The notes beneath the pieces were generated by a model that worked only from the letters and a program-made list of their open reading frames with translations, was not told the DNA's origin and made no database searches. From Hungateiclostridiaceae bacterium UBA1305 (GTDB taxonomy: Bacteria > Bacillota > Clostridia > Acetivibrionales > DTU013), in the NCBI GenBank assembly GCA_002307275.1, contig DBTX01000093.1:1-48012 (forward strand): a DNA stretch of 48,012 bases, read 5' to 3'. How positions within the stretch are numbered: the stretch's first letter is position 1; each line of letters starts with the position of its first letter. Positions 8,567 to 16,762 of this stretch are shown here, one piece after another. A program made the translations under genes and the position numbers.

Positions 8567-9457
8567 TCAAATCACCGTATATTTGTCGATCATCGCTGCC
8601 GGATGGTAGGAAAGCTTGGCTTTGCGCATTCCCTCCTTGCCGAGATCCTGCTCCCTGTTGATGAAGGTTGAACCGCTCCATTCATGCTCGGCAAACTGCT
8701 GATTGATTATGGTATAAAGACCGTCAACCGAGTTCTTTGCCTTTTCAATATGGATCACGGCCGTATCTTCGTTCAGCATTTCACCTGCTGAGAATGCCTC
8801 AAAAACTCCATCCATTTTTATCAGAGCACCTTTACATCCAAGTGTCTTGAAATTGTGCAGCAGTTCCAGATTCGCATGCCGTTCACAGTAGTCGCCGTTC
8901 TGGCAGTTGCAATCCCTATCTTTACACCACTGTATCATAATTCTGCTGCATTCATCAAGTAAAGAGCACTCCAATGGAACATATTCAAAGGTATGCTGCT
9001 TCCTGAACTTGTTTATATGGTTACGTTTCCCATCGTATTTCTTTCCGCGCAGATTGACCAGATCCACAGTATTATAGATATAATCGCAATTATCCCTGTC
9101 ATGGATAATCGCCTCATCAGGCACACCAAGACCTTTAAACCAGGCAAGTTCATTCTCTGCGATCTTCCTGAAGACAGGCTTCCAGCCTCTACTAATAAAA
9201 TATTCCTTCAATTGTGAATACGCCTTTGCAAAGTTTTCTTCATTGACATTTCCCAATGGCATCATCGCAAACGGTTCACCCCTGCAGGGCGCCGATATGA
9301 TACATAAAAGGCCTTCGATAACAGTGTATCTAAATTTGTAGAAATTTCTCCATGCAAATAAATTGGTGAATGTCAATTCAGATATTTTGGGCTTGTGCAG
9401 TGATATAAAGCGATCAAACTCCGTCTTGTTGTTAAGTGTTATTTCTGAAAAATCCAT
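8567..9457 (-). CDS. DUF2156 family protein (acyltransferase-like fold)
   Basis: About 296 residues. It resembles the DUF2156 family, whose fold is related to the aminoacyl-transferring GNAT-like domains of phosphatidylglycerol lysyltransferase and FemX-type enzymes. Visible family features include the opening MDFSEITLNNKTEFDRF, the LTFTNLFAWR segment, the Tyr/Leu-rich DYIYNTVDLVNLRGKKYDGKRNHINKF motif and a C-terminal VDGLYTIINQQFAEHEW stretch ending LSYHPAAMIDKY. A Cys-rich patch (CKDRDCNCQNGDYCERH) is notable. The substrate is unknown. An ATG 11 codons upstream at 9490 is possible, but the family usually begins at the start chosen here; neither start has a strong ribosome site. It lies between gap and pfkA but does not look glycolytic. 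Confidence 0.8.
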   Translation of the reverse strand: MDFSEITLNNKTEFDRFISLHKPKISELTFTNLFAWRNFYKFRYTVIEGLLCIISAPCRGEPFAMMPLGNVNEENFAKAYSQLKEYFISRGWKPVFRKIAENELAWFKGLGVPDEAIIHDRDNCDYIYNTVDLVNLRGKKYDGKRNHINKFRKQHTFEYVPLECSLLDECSRIMIQWCKDRDCNCQNGDYCERHANLELLHNFKTLGCKGALIKMDGVFEAFSAGEMLNEDTAVIHIEKAKNSVDGLYTIINQQFAEHEWSGSTFINREQDLGKEGMRKAKLSYHPAAMIDKYTVI

Positions 9458-9528
9458 CTGGGTATTCGCCTGTCCTTCCCGTGAAATCATACATCAGTGG
9501 AATAGATTCTCATTTTGAACCATAATTC

Positions 9529-9560
9529 AGCCTTACACATGCGAAAGCAAGTGCAAGGCT
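9529..9560 (-). terminator. Hairpin after pfkA
   Basis: A 10-bp stem (AGCCTTACAC / GTGCAAGGCT) whose single non-Watson-Crick pair is a G-U wobble on the minus-strand RNA lies about 50 bases past the pfkA stop. The U-run is missing, so termination strength is uncertain. Confidence 0.45.
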
Positions 9561-9611
9561 TCTATCAAAGGATTTATTTACCACCGGTTTTAAAGTTCAA
9601 ACAAAAATTTA

Positions 9612-10697
9612 TCAATCACCAAAGCTAACGCCGACACTCTTGGCTATCCCGACCAGCTCTCCGTCAGGATTCACTGTCTTCAGTTTGCCTACAGCTTCCT
9701 CCAGTGAGACGGCTGTGATGGCATTGCCCTGTAAGGCGACCATCATGCCGAACTTTTCTTCAGATGCAAGTTCGATGGCTCTGACGCCGTACCTTGTTGA
9801 TAATACCCTGTCAAACGGATTCGGTCTGCCGCCTCTCTGTAAATGGCCAAGAACCGTAACCCTGGTCTCGATCCCGGAAAGCTTCTCTATTTCTGCTGCA
9901 ACTTTATTCCCGACCCCTCCCAGTCTGATAGGGTCCGGGCTGTTTTCAAGCACCTTGCTGACTACCATTCCGCCGTCGAGGGCCTTGGCGCCTTCCGCAA
10001 CAACTACGATGCTGAAATGCTTCCCGCCAATTTTTCTTTCCAGGATCTTGTCTGTAACTTTCGCAATATCATACGGTATCTCAGGAATCAATATGACATC
10101 CGCGCCGCCTGCGATCCCTGACTCCAATGCAATCCAGCCCGCATATCTGCCCATGACCTCGAGGATCATGACCCTGTGGTGAGATTCCGCTGTGGAATGC
10201 AGCTTGTCAATTGCTTCTGTCGCAGTATCGACAGCCGTCATGAATCCAAAAGTGGTATCTGTAGCCGATAAATCATTATCTATGGTCTTTGGCACACCTA
10301 TGACATTCAGCCCTTTTCTGGCAAAATCTCTCGCACTCGTTAACGTACCATCCCCGCCTATTAAAATCATACAGTCAATTCCATGAGAGTGGACATTTTC
10401 AATTACCTTATCGGACATATCAACGTAATTGACCGTTCCGTTGCTCTCAACCATGAACTTGAAGGGATTATCCCTGTTCGAACTGCCGAGAATCGTGCCT
10501 CCCTTGTCCAGTATACCCGAGACATCGCCCGATTTGAATGTCACATAATCATTGAGAACCAATCCCCTGTAACCGTCTCTGAAGCCAATCACCTCAAATC
10601 CGTATTTGACCATGGCTGTTTTTACAACCGCCCTTAATACGGCATTCAGTCCCGGGCAGTCTCCACCGCCGGTTATAACACCTATCTTCTTAATCAT
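9612..10697 (-). CDS. pfkA: 6-phosphofructokinase, group with Gly/Lys phosphoryl-donor signature
   Basis: 361-residue phosphofructokinase that phosphorylates fructose 6-phosphate. The nucleotide loop is ITGGGDCPGLNAVLRA, the donor-site motif is ILIGGDGTLTSA and the catalytic motif is GVPKTIDNDLSATDTTFGF. The two positions that usually tell ATP from PPi enzymes (104 and 124 in E. coli numbering) are Gly117 and Lys137 here. Gly at the first is typical of ATP enzymes, Lys at the second of PPi enzymes. The sequence resembles the long group that includes PPi-dependent actinobacterial and clostridial enzymes, so the donor cannot be read with certainty. A membrane pyrophosphatase is encoded at 32499-34958. 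Confidence 0.95.
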   Translation of the reverse strand: MIKKIGVITGGGDCPGLNAVLRAVVKTAMVKYGFEVIGFRDGYRGLVLNDYVTFKSGDVSGILDKGGTILGSSNRDNPFKFMVESNGTVNYVDMSDKVIENVHSHGIDCMILIGGDGTLTSARDFARKGLNVIGVPKTIDNDLSATDTTFGFMTAVDTATEAIDKLHSTAESHHRVMILEVMGRYAGWIALESGIAGGADVILIPEIPYDIAKVTDKILERKIGGKHFSIVVVAEGAKALDGGMVVSKVLENSPDPIRLGGVGNKVAAEIEKLSGIETRVTVLGHLQRGGRPNPFDRVLSTRYGVRAIELASEEKFGMMVALQGNAITAVSLEEAVGKLKTVNPDGELVGIAKSVGVSFGD

Positions 10698-10780
10698 GCT
10701 CTACCTCCGCTCCTGATATCGTAATCATATATCGTGCATAATAATTCAAATCATGGCATTTATCTCAATTCATATCTCAT

Positions 10781-10820
10781 CCGTATAATTATATACCGCA
10801 TAATTATATACCTTATACGG
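10781..10820. repeat. Tandem 15-bp repeat inside an inverted repeat upstream of pfkA
   Basis: Two adjacent 15-bp copies (CCGTATAATTATATA and CCGCATAATTATATA) are followed by CCTTATACGG. The outer CCGTATAA / TTATACGG arms form an 8-bp inverted repeat. The site lies about 90 bases before pfkA and could be an operator or an AT-rich promoter region. No bound factor can be named. Confidence 0.5.
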
Positions 10821-10840
10821 TCTTATTCGAAAAAGGTCTT

Positions 10841-10872
10841 ATCCTGGAAGTACACTCGGAAACTTCCAGGAT
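10841..10872. other. 11-bp inverted repeat
   Basis: ATCCTGGAAGT pairs with ACTTCCAGGAT across a 10-base loop, between pfkA and the M20 peptidase. It has no T-run. It may be part of the same repeat-rich intergenic patch as the element at 10892. Confidence 0.45.
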
Positions 10873-10891
10873 ATTGTAACACCTAAATGTT

Positions 10892-10955
10892 TGTCATTCT
10901 GAGCACAGCGAAGAATCCTGCCGCCTAAGATCCTTCGCTAACGCTCAGGATGACA
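10892..10955. repeat. REP-like intergenic palindrome (TGTCATTCTGAGC type)
   Basis: TGTCATTCTGAGCACAGCG at the left and the related CGCTAACGCTCAGGATGACA at the right form an imperfect palindrome, with GAAGAATC/GATCCTTC segments between. This class of TCATTCTGAGC...GCTCAGGATGA repeat is found dispersed between genes in many unrelated bacteria. It sits in the roughly 300-base gap between pfkA and the downstream end of the peptidase gene. Confidence 0.7.
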
Positions 10956-10995
10956 TTGTAAGCTATTTTATAAAAGTTTTAGTGTTTACAGTGTA

Positions 10996-12108
10996 CTAGG
11001 TGATATTCTGAACAGCAGCGAGCACAAATTTCGCCGCGTTAACCATATCGTCTATCAGGATACGTTCCTCCACACTATGCACCTTATCCATGCCAACACT
11101 GATGTCAACCGCCTCAATACCCTTACTGTTGTAAATGTTCGTGTCGCTTCCGCCACCCGTCTCTTCAAGCTTCATTTCTATGCCTGCCGAAACAGCAGCT
11201 TTCCGTAAAATGGCAATGATTGCTGCATCTTTGGAAATATTGAACGACGGATAGGCAAGCTCGGCTTTAAAATCCACACTGCCGCCGAATTCCGCCGCAG
11301 CCTGTTCAAAGCATTCCCGCATATGGGCCGTCTGCTGCTCCAGTTTCTGTTTTTCACGGCTTCTGGCCTCGGCTCTGATCTCCACCTTGTCGCAGATGAT
11401 ATTTGTTTCGCGGCCCCCACCTATAATGCCAATATTAGCTGTCGTTTCAAAATCGATCCTGCCGAGCTTCATCCTTGAGATGGCACTTGATGCGATCTGT
11501 ATGGCGCTGATGCCTTTTTCAGGTTCAATACCTGCATGAGCCGCCTTACCATTTACGGTTACATAGATTTTATCCTGTGAAGGGGCTTTAACGGCAACAG
11601 TCCCTATTGGTCCGTCGCTGTCCAGTATGATGCCGTATTTGGCATGAATTCGGGTATAGTCAAGATTCCGGGATCCAAAGAGCCCGCCTTCCTCCGCTAC
11701 CGTAAATACCACCTGTATATCTCCGTGTTCAAGCTTTCTTTCCTTGAGAACCCGTAGTATCTCAAATATGCATACAATTCCTGAAACATCATCTCCGCCA
11801 AGAACCGTTGTCCCGTCAGATTTGATGTAATTACCCTCAAATACCGGCTTCTTTCCGATTCCGGGCTCCACGGTATCCATGTGGGCTGCAAGCATGACGG
11901 CAGGTACGGCTTTTGTACCTTTCACCGTGCAAATCAGGTTTCCAGTATTTCCGCCGATTTTTTCACCGGCCTGATCCTCATATACTTCATATCCGAGCAC
12001 CTTCAGTTTTTGTGTCAGTGCATCCGCCATCAGGCGTTCCTTCCTCGATACACTGTCAATACTGATCAGTTCAATAAATTCCTTTACCATCCTGTCTCTA
12101 TTTATCAT
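10996..12108 (-). CDS. M20 family metallopeptidase (PepT/YqjE-like)
   Basis: 370-residue predicted dinuclear zinc exopeptidase. Expected metal ligands are visible: His in LAAHMDTVEPG, bridging Asp in LGGDDVSG, the catalytic Glu-Glu of VAEEGGLFGS, Asp in ILDSDGP and the final His in GMDKVHSVEE. The dimerisation domain lies between, at about 180-290. The best match is the peptidase T-like branch that includes Bacillus YqjE, but the peptide substrate is unknown. There is no signal peptide, so it is cytoplasmic. It starts six bases after trmL, with its ribosome site (GGAG) inside the end of trmL, so the two genes form an operon. Confidence 0.88.
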   Translation of the reverse strand: MINRDRMVKEFIELISIDSVSRKERLMADALTQKLKVLGYEVYEDQAGEKIGGNTGNLICTVKGTKAVPAVMLAAHMDTVEPGIGKKPVFEGNYIKSDGTTVLGGDDVSGIVCIFEILRVLKERKLEHGDIQVVFTVAEEGGLFGSRNLDYTRIHAKYGIILDSDGPIGTVAVKAPSQDKIYVTVNGKAAHAGIEPEKGISAIQIASSAISRMKLGRIDFETTANIGIIGGGRETNIICDKVEIRAEARSREKQKLEQQTAHMRECFEQAAAEFGGSVDFKAELAYPSFNISKDAAIIAILRKAAVSAGIEMKLEETGGGSDTNIYNSKGIEAVDISVGMDKVHSVEERILIDDMVNAAKFVLAAVQNIT

Positions 12109-12114
12109 TGTTGA

Positions 12115-12603
12115 TCACTCCATTCCCATTTTACCTTTTAAATTCATATTTTTGAAGCCCTGCTGCCTTAAAGCTTCGTATAGCACGATTGCTGCGGAAT
12201 TGGACAGATTCAGCGAGCGAATTCCCGGTCTCATCGGAATCCTTATACAATACTCCCTGTTTGCCTCCAGAAGTTCCTCCGGAAGTCCTGCTGTCTCCTT
12301 CCCGAAAACGAAGAAACAATCCTCAGGATATTCAACCTCAGTATATGCTTTGGCGGCTTTTGTGGAAGCATAATAAAAAGCATGCCCGCTGTATTTTTCC
12401 CTAAGTTCTGCAAAGCTATCACTGCAGCTGACCAGCACCTCATTCCAGTAATCCAGTCCAGCCCTCTTGAGATACCTGTCCTCGATGGAAAATCCGAGCG
12501 GTTTGACAAGATGCAGTCCTGTTCCGGTTGCGGCGCAGGTGCGTGCTATATTTCCAGTATTCTGTGGTATTTCCGGTTCGACAAGCACAATATGTAATGA
12601 CAA
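12115..12603 (-). CDS. trmL: tRNA (cytidine(34)-2'-O)-methyltransferase
   Basis: 162-residue SPOUT-class methyltransferase that modifies the wobble nucleotide of tRNA-Leu. The N-terminal IVLVEPEIPQNTGNIARTCAATG is characteristic of the TrmL branch. The knotted SAM-binding C-terminus carries FVFGKETAGLPEE, CIRIPMRPGIRSLNLSNSAAIV. Length equals the usual 155-165 residues. The start is TTG, supported by GGAG eight bases upstream and by the conserved beginning of the protein. It is the first gene of a two-gene unit with the M20 peptidase. Confidence 0.95.
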   Translation of the reverse strand: MSLHIVLVEPEIPQNTGNIARTCAATGTGLHLVKPLGFSIEDRYLKRAGLDYWNEVLVSCSDSFAELREKYSGHAFYYASTKAAKAYTEVEYPEDCFFVFGKETAGLPEELLEANREYCIRIPMRPGIRSLNLSNSAAIVLYEALRQQGFKNMNLKGKMGME

Positions 12604-12680
12604 TTGTTCTACTCCGTATTTATTTTATATTTACTAATATATCACAAATAAAGATATTTCAATAACATAAAAAACAAAAA

Positions 12681-12723
12681 GGGGGCTGGTCGATGACTGC
12701 GTCATCTGCTCGCCCATGCATCC
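12681..12723 (+). repeat. Dispersed hairpin repeat, copy R1
   Basis: One of three copies in the window of a roughly 40-bp element beginning GGGGCTGGTCG and ending CTCGCCCATGCATCC. The middle is a 6-bp stem, here GATGAC-TGC-GTCATC. It lies in the divergent gap between trmL and the Ser/Thr-repeat gene. The other copies are at 23321-23358 (inverted) and 35329-35371. Confidence 0.85.
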
Positions 12724-12814
12724 ATTCAAAATTGTAAAAACTTTGTGGCAGACCTTGCATTTTTATACACAATTACAGTCCGCCCGTGTTATAATTTAAA
12801 AGGAGGTGTTGTAT

Positions 12815-13198
12815 ATGTCTTATTTTGGATTGAGTTCGGCAAGCGATGTTTCTACGTTTTTTAGCACATCCACATCCACATCCACATCCACATCTACATC
12901 GACATCAACAGATATGTATTCCCTGCTATCCTCCACCGGAGATCTACGGAACATCCGTACGCTCAATACAGCGATCAATACATTGAAATCCAATATCACA
13001 AGTGCCGTTTCCGATGAGGAAAAGCAAGCATTACAAACACGGCTTGATACAATACTGACGAAAATAACGGACTCCACGCCTTCGACGGAGATTTCCTCTT
13101 CTTCCTCCACGGCATCGTCAATTGAGGAAGCTGATGAATATGCAGAGGAATATTTGGCAAGCCTGGGCATAGGATCAAACTTCAGTGCTTCCGTATAA
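12815..13198 (+). CDS. Small Ser/Thr-repeat protein of unknown function
   Basis: 127 residues, no recognised domain, signal peptide or membrane segment. After MSYFGLSSASDVSTFF comes a run of alternating Ser-Thr pairs encoded by an imperfect hexanucleotide repeat. The middle (about 40-85) is a predicted helix rich in Thr, Asn and Leu with IRTLNTAINTLKSNI and LQTRLDTILTKI. An acidic Ser-rich segment and a short EYAEEYLASLGIG end follow. The ribosome site AGGAGGTG sits six bases before the ATG. It is a plus-strand gene flanked by minus-strand genes and ends at a strong terminator, so expression is plausible. Function is unknown. Confidence 0.75.
   Translation: MSYFGLSSASDVSTFFSTSTSTSTSTSTSTSTDMYSLLSSTGDLRNIRTLNTAINTLKSNITSAVSDEEKQALQTRLDTILTKITDSTPSTEISSSSSTASSIEEADEYAEEYLASLGIGSNFSASV
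12865..12909 (+). repeat. In-frame hexanucleotide microsatellite
   Basis: About seven imperfect copies of the unit ACATCC (later ACATCT, ACATCG, ACATCA) encode the Ser-Thr run of the gene at 12815. Because the unit is six bases, slippage would change protein length without shifting the frame. Confidence 0.85.
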
Positions 13199-13287
13199 AC
13201 AGTCTGTGTGAACTGCCTTTAGTATTGCCTTCTATAAATGTCTGTTTTCTGCAGTTTCGAAATGTCCCCTTTTGATTTGGCCGAAAT

Positions 13288-13322
13288 AAAAAAGGGCTGG
13301 AGTAGCACCAAAGCCCTTTTTT
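13288..13322. terminator. Bidirectional terminator between convergent genes
   Basis: A-run, AAGGGCT, 12-base loop, AGCCCTT, T-run. The stem has U-rich flanks on both strands and sits between the convergent Ser/Thr-repeat gene and cheX, so it can serve both. Confidence 0.85.
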
Positions 13323-13341
13323 ATAAATAGTATAACCTTCT

Positions 13342-13806
13342 TTAACCTTCCATTGAAATATCCAATTCTATTTTGTCAGTATCGTTGATTATAAGAGGAA
13401 TGCATATGGTTTGCATTTTATTCGGAGTTATTTGCAGATTCTCCCCCATCAATAGCGAAGGCGGAGTAATATCTATGTTGTAACCTCTGTTATAAAGCAA
13501 TGTGGCTGCATTTCCAAGAATCATATTGGCCAGTTCCGAAATGGCACTCTTTGATAATTCATCAAATTCGGTCACAGGCATGCCCATCATCATACTTGAA
13601 GCAATCGCCATACCAAGCTTCCTGCTCATTGAAAATATGGCCTGTCCGCGAATTTTGCCTGTTAACCCCACCATGATAATTAAATCTTCGCTTTTATATG
13701 GAGAATTTTTTATATATACTTTACCGAGCTTTGCATCTATTGCTGCAATTTGTTTCAGCACGGTTTGGCTTGCTTCAATGAATGGATTAATATATTCTAT
13801 GTTCAT
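13342..13806 (-). CDS. Chemotaxis phosphatase CheX-like protein
   Basis: 154-residue member of the CheC/CheX/FliY phosphatase family, which dephosphorylates CheY. The start MNIEYINPFIEASQTVL is typical. The phosphatase signature with conserved Glu and Asn (SAISELANMILGNA) is present once, as expected for CheX, and the fold ends in the usual hydrophobic strands (TICIPLIIND). The second ATG of the frame is preferred: GGTGG is seven bases before it but only one base before the first. No other chemotaxis gene is nearby, so it may also be a stand-alone regulator of a response regulator. Confidence 0.85.
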   Translation of the reverse strand: MNIEYINPFIEASQTVLKQIAAIDAKLGKVYIKNSPYKSEDLIIMVGLTGKIRGQAIFSMSRKLGMAIASSMMMGMPVTEFDELSKSAISELANMILGNAATLLYNRGYNIDITPPSLLMGENLQITPNKMQTICIPLIINDTDKIELDISMEG

Positions 13807-14016
13807 TGTCATACCACCTTGTCACCTTTGAGAATAAGTTGCTTTTTTATTAACTATTCTATATATTCGGCAAAATTCCTTCTTTTCAGCACATTTTTTT
13901 ATTGAATCGAAGCAGAATAAGATGACAAACAAGTAGGAACATTATTTATTATAAAGCGAAGCCATCATGTTTGGAGGTTTTTAAGCTTTCACTTTTGACC
14001 GGATCGAGGTTTGATT

Positions 14017-15045
14017 ATGAAATTGTTTGCACCCGAAAGGGTTTTTTTCGACCCTGAAGCGCTAAAATATTCATTGGGTCAGAGGCTCTATAAGAAATTC
14101 ATCGGTACCGACGCAGATGTCCTTCAATTGTCGCCGCAGAACGCAGCGCGCAATATTCCAGGTATAACTGAGAATGAGAAGTACGCCCAATCAAAAAAAA
14201 CATTGTACATTACAGTAAAAAAAAGCACCCGGCTTGATGTTTGCAAACCATCAGCAGATTATGAATTCTCGCTGGTTTCGAACTGCCCCGGCAACTGTGA
14301 ATATTGCTATCTTCAGACAACACAGGGCAGTAAACCATATTTAAAGGTATTTGCCAACCTGGAGGACATCTTCGGCACGATCAGACATTATATGGACAGC
14401 AAACCCGGGGAAGTCACAACCTTTGAGGTCGCCAGCCTTGGAGACCCCCTTGGACTGGAACACCTGACCGGCAGTCTTGCAGAAACCGTAAACTTCTTTG
14501 GCGGACTCGAAAATGCACGTTTGCGGGTCGTGACCAAATATGACAATGTCGACACATTACTTAATGTACGGCATAACGGGCATACCCGCTTCAGATTCAG
14601 TATTAATGCCAGGTACGTCATCCAAAATTTTGAGCATAATACTGCGAGTTTGGACGAGCGGCTTACAGCAGCATCGAAAATCGCTTCGGCAGGTTATCCC
14701 ATGGGCTTCGTTGTTGCACCGATCATGATTTTCGAGGGATGGAAAGAGCAGTATGCCGATTTGTTTACGGGGTTGAAAAAATGTTTGTCCCACATAGGTA
14801 ACAGTGAACCTGTCACCTTTGAACTAATCCAGCACAGGTTTACGGCAGTTGCAAAAAGCCATATCCTGCAGAGATTCCCGAACACGAAGCTTGATATGGA
14901 TGAAGAAGGCAGAACTTTAAAGTGGGGGCGTTTCGGGAGATATAAATATGTATATCCCCGCGAAACAGCCAAAGAAATGAATGATTTCATTCAAAAACTC
15001 ATTTTGGAGAATATTCCAAATGCACAGATAGAATATTTCACATAG
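14017..15045 (+). CDS. splB: Spore photoproduct lyase
   Basis: 342-residue radical SAM enzyme that directly reverses the thymine dimer (spore photoproduct) formed by UV in spore DNA during germination. The iron-sulfur cluster cysteines are Cys90, Cys94 and Cys97 in CPGNCEYCYLQT. The protein begins KLFAPERVFFDPEALKYSLGQ. The position aligned with the hydrogen-donor cysteine of the Bacillus enzyme (in FEAACTSD) is Ser140 (FEVASLGD) here, whereas Cys76 (RLDVCKPSADY) is an extra cysteine near the cluster. The ATG is preferred over the upstream TTG because GAGG is seven bases before it. It is transcribed alone; spore-specific control is expected, but I could not fix a promoter. Confidence 0.94.
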   Translation: MKLFAPERVFFDPEALKYSLGQRLYKKFIGTDADVLQLSPQNAARNIPGITENEKYAQSKKTLYITVKKSTRLDVCKPSADYEFSLVSNCPGNCEYCYLQTTQGSKPYLKVFANLEDIFGTIRHYMDSKPGEVTTFEVASLGDPLGLEHLTGSLAETVNFFGGLENARLRVVTKYDNVDTLLNVRHNGHTRFRFSINARYVIQNFEHNTASLDERLTAASKIASAGYPMGFVVAPIMIFEGWKEQYADLFTGLKKCLSHIGNSEPVTFELIQHRFTAVAKSHILQRFPNTKLDMDEEGRTLKWGRFGRYKYVYPRETAKEMNDFIQKLILENIPNAQIEYFT

Positions 15046-15080
15046 AAAGAACGTCATATTGGCAAATACGACGTTCTTTC
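15045..15080. terminator. Hairpin between convergent splB and amt genes
   Basis: GAAAGAACGTC (overlapping the last base of the splB stop) pairs with GACGTTCTTTC across 14 bases. On the minus strand it is followed by a U-rich stretch, so it may end the amt transcript; for splB the tail is A-rich. Strength uncertain. Confidence 0.5.
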
Positions 15081-15132
15081 AAAACTATATTAATTTGATT
15101 TGACTGCTGCCTGAATAACTATTTAATATATG

Positions 15133-16719
15133 TTATTTAATCAGCACATCTCTGTTGCTTGCTGCCGTCGACATGAACATGTCCATCTCAGGGTTTGTAA
15201 GCACAAAATCCGGATATGCCTTGACGCCCATTTCAGGTATGTCAAGCCCTGCCATTTCAGCCTCTGCTGATACTCTGATCCCCATGATCTTGTCAAGTAC
15301 TTTGAAGAATACAAAAGAGGATCCGAAGCCCCATATGATAAGGACCAGTACATTGATCAGCTGTGCTGCCAGCTGGCTTCCATCACCATAGAACAAGCCA
15401 GTCACACCACCGGCTACGCCGTTGAATCCATCACCATACGTTCCGTCTGCAAACAATCCCAGTGCAATAATACCCCAGACACCATTGACGCAATGTACAG
15501 AGATCGCGCCGACCGGATCATCAATTCTGACCTTATGTTCAATAAATGTAACAGCAACGCAGACCAATATACCGGCTACCAAACCGATGATAACTGCTGA
15601 AATACTGTTGACAAAAGCACATGGCGCTGTAATGGCAACCAGACCAGCTAATGCTCCGTTACAGGTCATTGAAGGATCTGGTTTTCCATATTTGGCCCAC
15701 ATGAACATCATTGCTGCAAAACCGCCAACCGCACCTGCAAGCATCGTATTGACCGTTACAACGGAAAGCCTGAAATCACTGCCATTTAAAGTACTGCCTG
15801 CGTTAAATGCAAACCAGCAGAAAAAGAGTATTATTGTTCCAAACATAGCCATCGGTATATGATGACCGGGGAAAGCTTTAACCGATCCGTCTTTTCTGTA
15901 TTTACCTATTCTGGGTCCGATAACAATTGCACCTGCCAGCGCCATCATCCCGCCCATGGCATGAACAACAGAAGAACCGGCAAAGTCAACAGCGCCATGT
16001 CCAAGTCCGAAATTCTTACCGAGAGTTGAAAGCCAGCCGCCACCCCACATCCAGTTGCCGAACAGCGGGTAGTAAATCATCGATACATAGAAGGAACCAA
16101 CAACAACAGCGGAAAATTTGACCCTTTCAGCCATTGATCCGGTAGGTATCGTACAGGTCGTATCCATAAACACCATCTGGAAGAAAAAGAGGGCAAACAC
16201 GCCTACGTCATAAGTCCCGCCAGTAGACAGGAAGAATCCTTTTGTTCCAAAAAGTCCGCCGAAGCCTGCAATCCCAATCTCATTATTCAGCGTCGCTGTT
16301 CCTGCACCCAGTGAGGCAACTCCGCCGACACCTCCGAATTGTATCGCAAAGCCCATAATCCAGTATCCTATACATCCGACCAGGAATACCATGAAATTCA
16401 TAGCTATGGTGTGCGCTGCATTTTTTCCCTGTGTAAATCCGGTCTCAACCAATGCGAAGCCGGCTTGAAAGAAGAATACCAGCATACCGCATAATATCAC
16501 CCACACATAATTAACCCCGATCTTGTTCTTGCCAACCTGGTTTCCGACTTCCTCCAAAGTAGGCTGTCCGGCCGTCGCAGCCGGGACATCGGAGATCGAT
16601 CCTGTATTGCCGCCGCCTGGGTCACCGGCCTGTTGATCTCCTGCATATGCAACAACTGTCATACATCCCACTACAAACATAATGATAAAAATTACAGAAA
16701 TAAGCTTAATCGCTTTCAT
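15133..16719 (-). CDS. amt: Ammonium transporter with an N-terminal leader (Amt copy 1)
   Basis: 528-residue Amt/MEP/Rh channel. A hydrophobic N-terminal segment (VIFIIMFVVGCMTVVAYA) looks like a cleavable signal or an extra helix, followed by a Gly/Asp-rich external stretch of about 45 residues. Eleven typical membrane helices begin near VNYVWVILCGMLVFFFQAGFALVETG. Family motifs include DFAGSSVVHAMGG, the FCWFAFNAGSTL segment and the twin pore-His region with DDPVGAISVHCVNGVWG. The C-terminal cytoplasmic tail, which in the family contacts PII, is present. It follows glnB copy 1 and a small membrane protein in one operon. It is longer than the usual 400-450 residues because of both ends. Confidence 0.95.
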   Translation of the reverse strand: MKAIKLISVIFIIMFVVGCMTVVAYAGDQQAGDPGGGNTGSISDVPAATAGQPTLEEVGNQVGKNKIGVNYVWVILCGMLVFFFQAGFALVETGFTQGKNAAHTIAMNFMVFLVGCIGYWIMGFAIQFGGVGGVASLGAGTATLNNEIGIAGFGGLFGTKGFFLSTGGTYDVGVFALFFFQMVFMDTTCTIPTGSMAERVKFSAVVVGSFYVSMIYYPLFGNWMWGGGWLSTLGKNFGLGHGAVDFAGSSVVHAMGGMMALAGAIVIGPRIGKYRKDGSVKAFPGHHIPMAMFGTIILFFCWFAFNAGSTLNGSDFRLSVVTVNTMLAGAVGGFAAMMFMWAKYGKPDPSMTCNGALAGLVAITAPCAFVNSISAVIIGLVAGILVCVAVTFIEHKVRIDDPVGAISVHCVNGVWGIIALGLFADGTYGDGFNGVAGGVTGLFYGDGSQLAAQLINVLVLIIWGFGSSFVFFKVLDKIMGIRVSAEAEMAGLDIPEMGVKAYPDFVLTNPEMDMFMSTAASNRDVLIK

Positions 16720-16762
16720 TTATTAACACCCCCAAAATAATTAATTCGTTTTAAATTGATTT

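Noticed and set aside
12790..12795. TATAAT before the Ser/Thr-repeat gene as a -10 box
   Set aside because: No -35 at the right distance, and transcription would begin inside the ribosome site.
12865..12909. Hexamer repeat as a CRISPR-like array
   Set aside because: Unit is six bases, no spacers, and it lies in a coding frame.
13905..13955. SigG promoter upstream of splB
   Set aside because: GAATA and CATTATT are present but 20 bases apart, outside the usual range, so it was not annotated.
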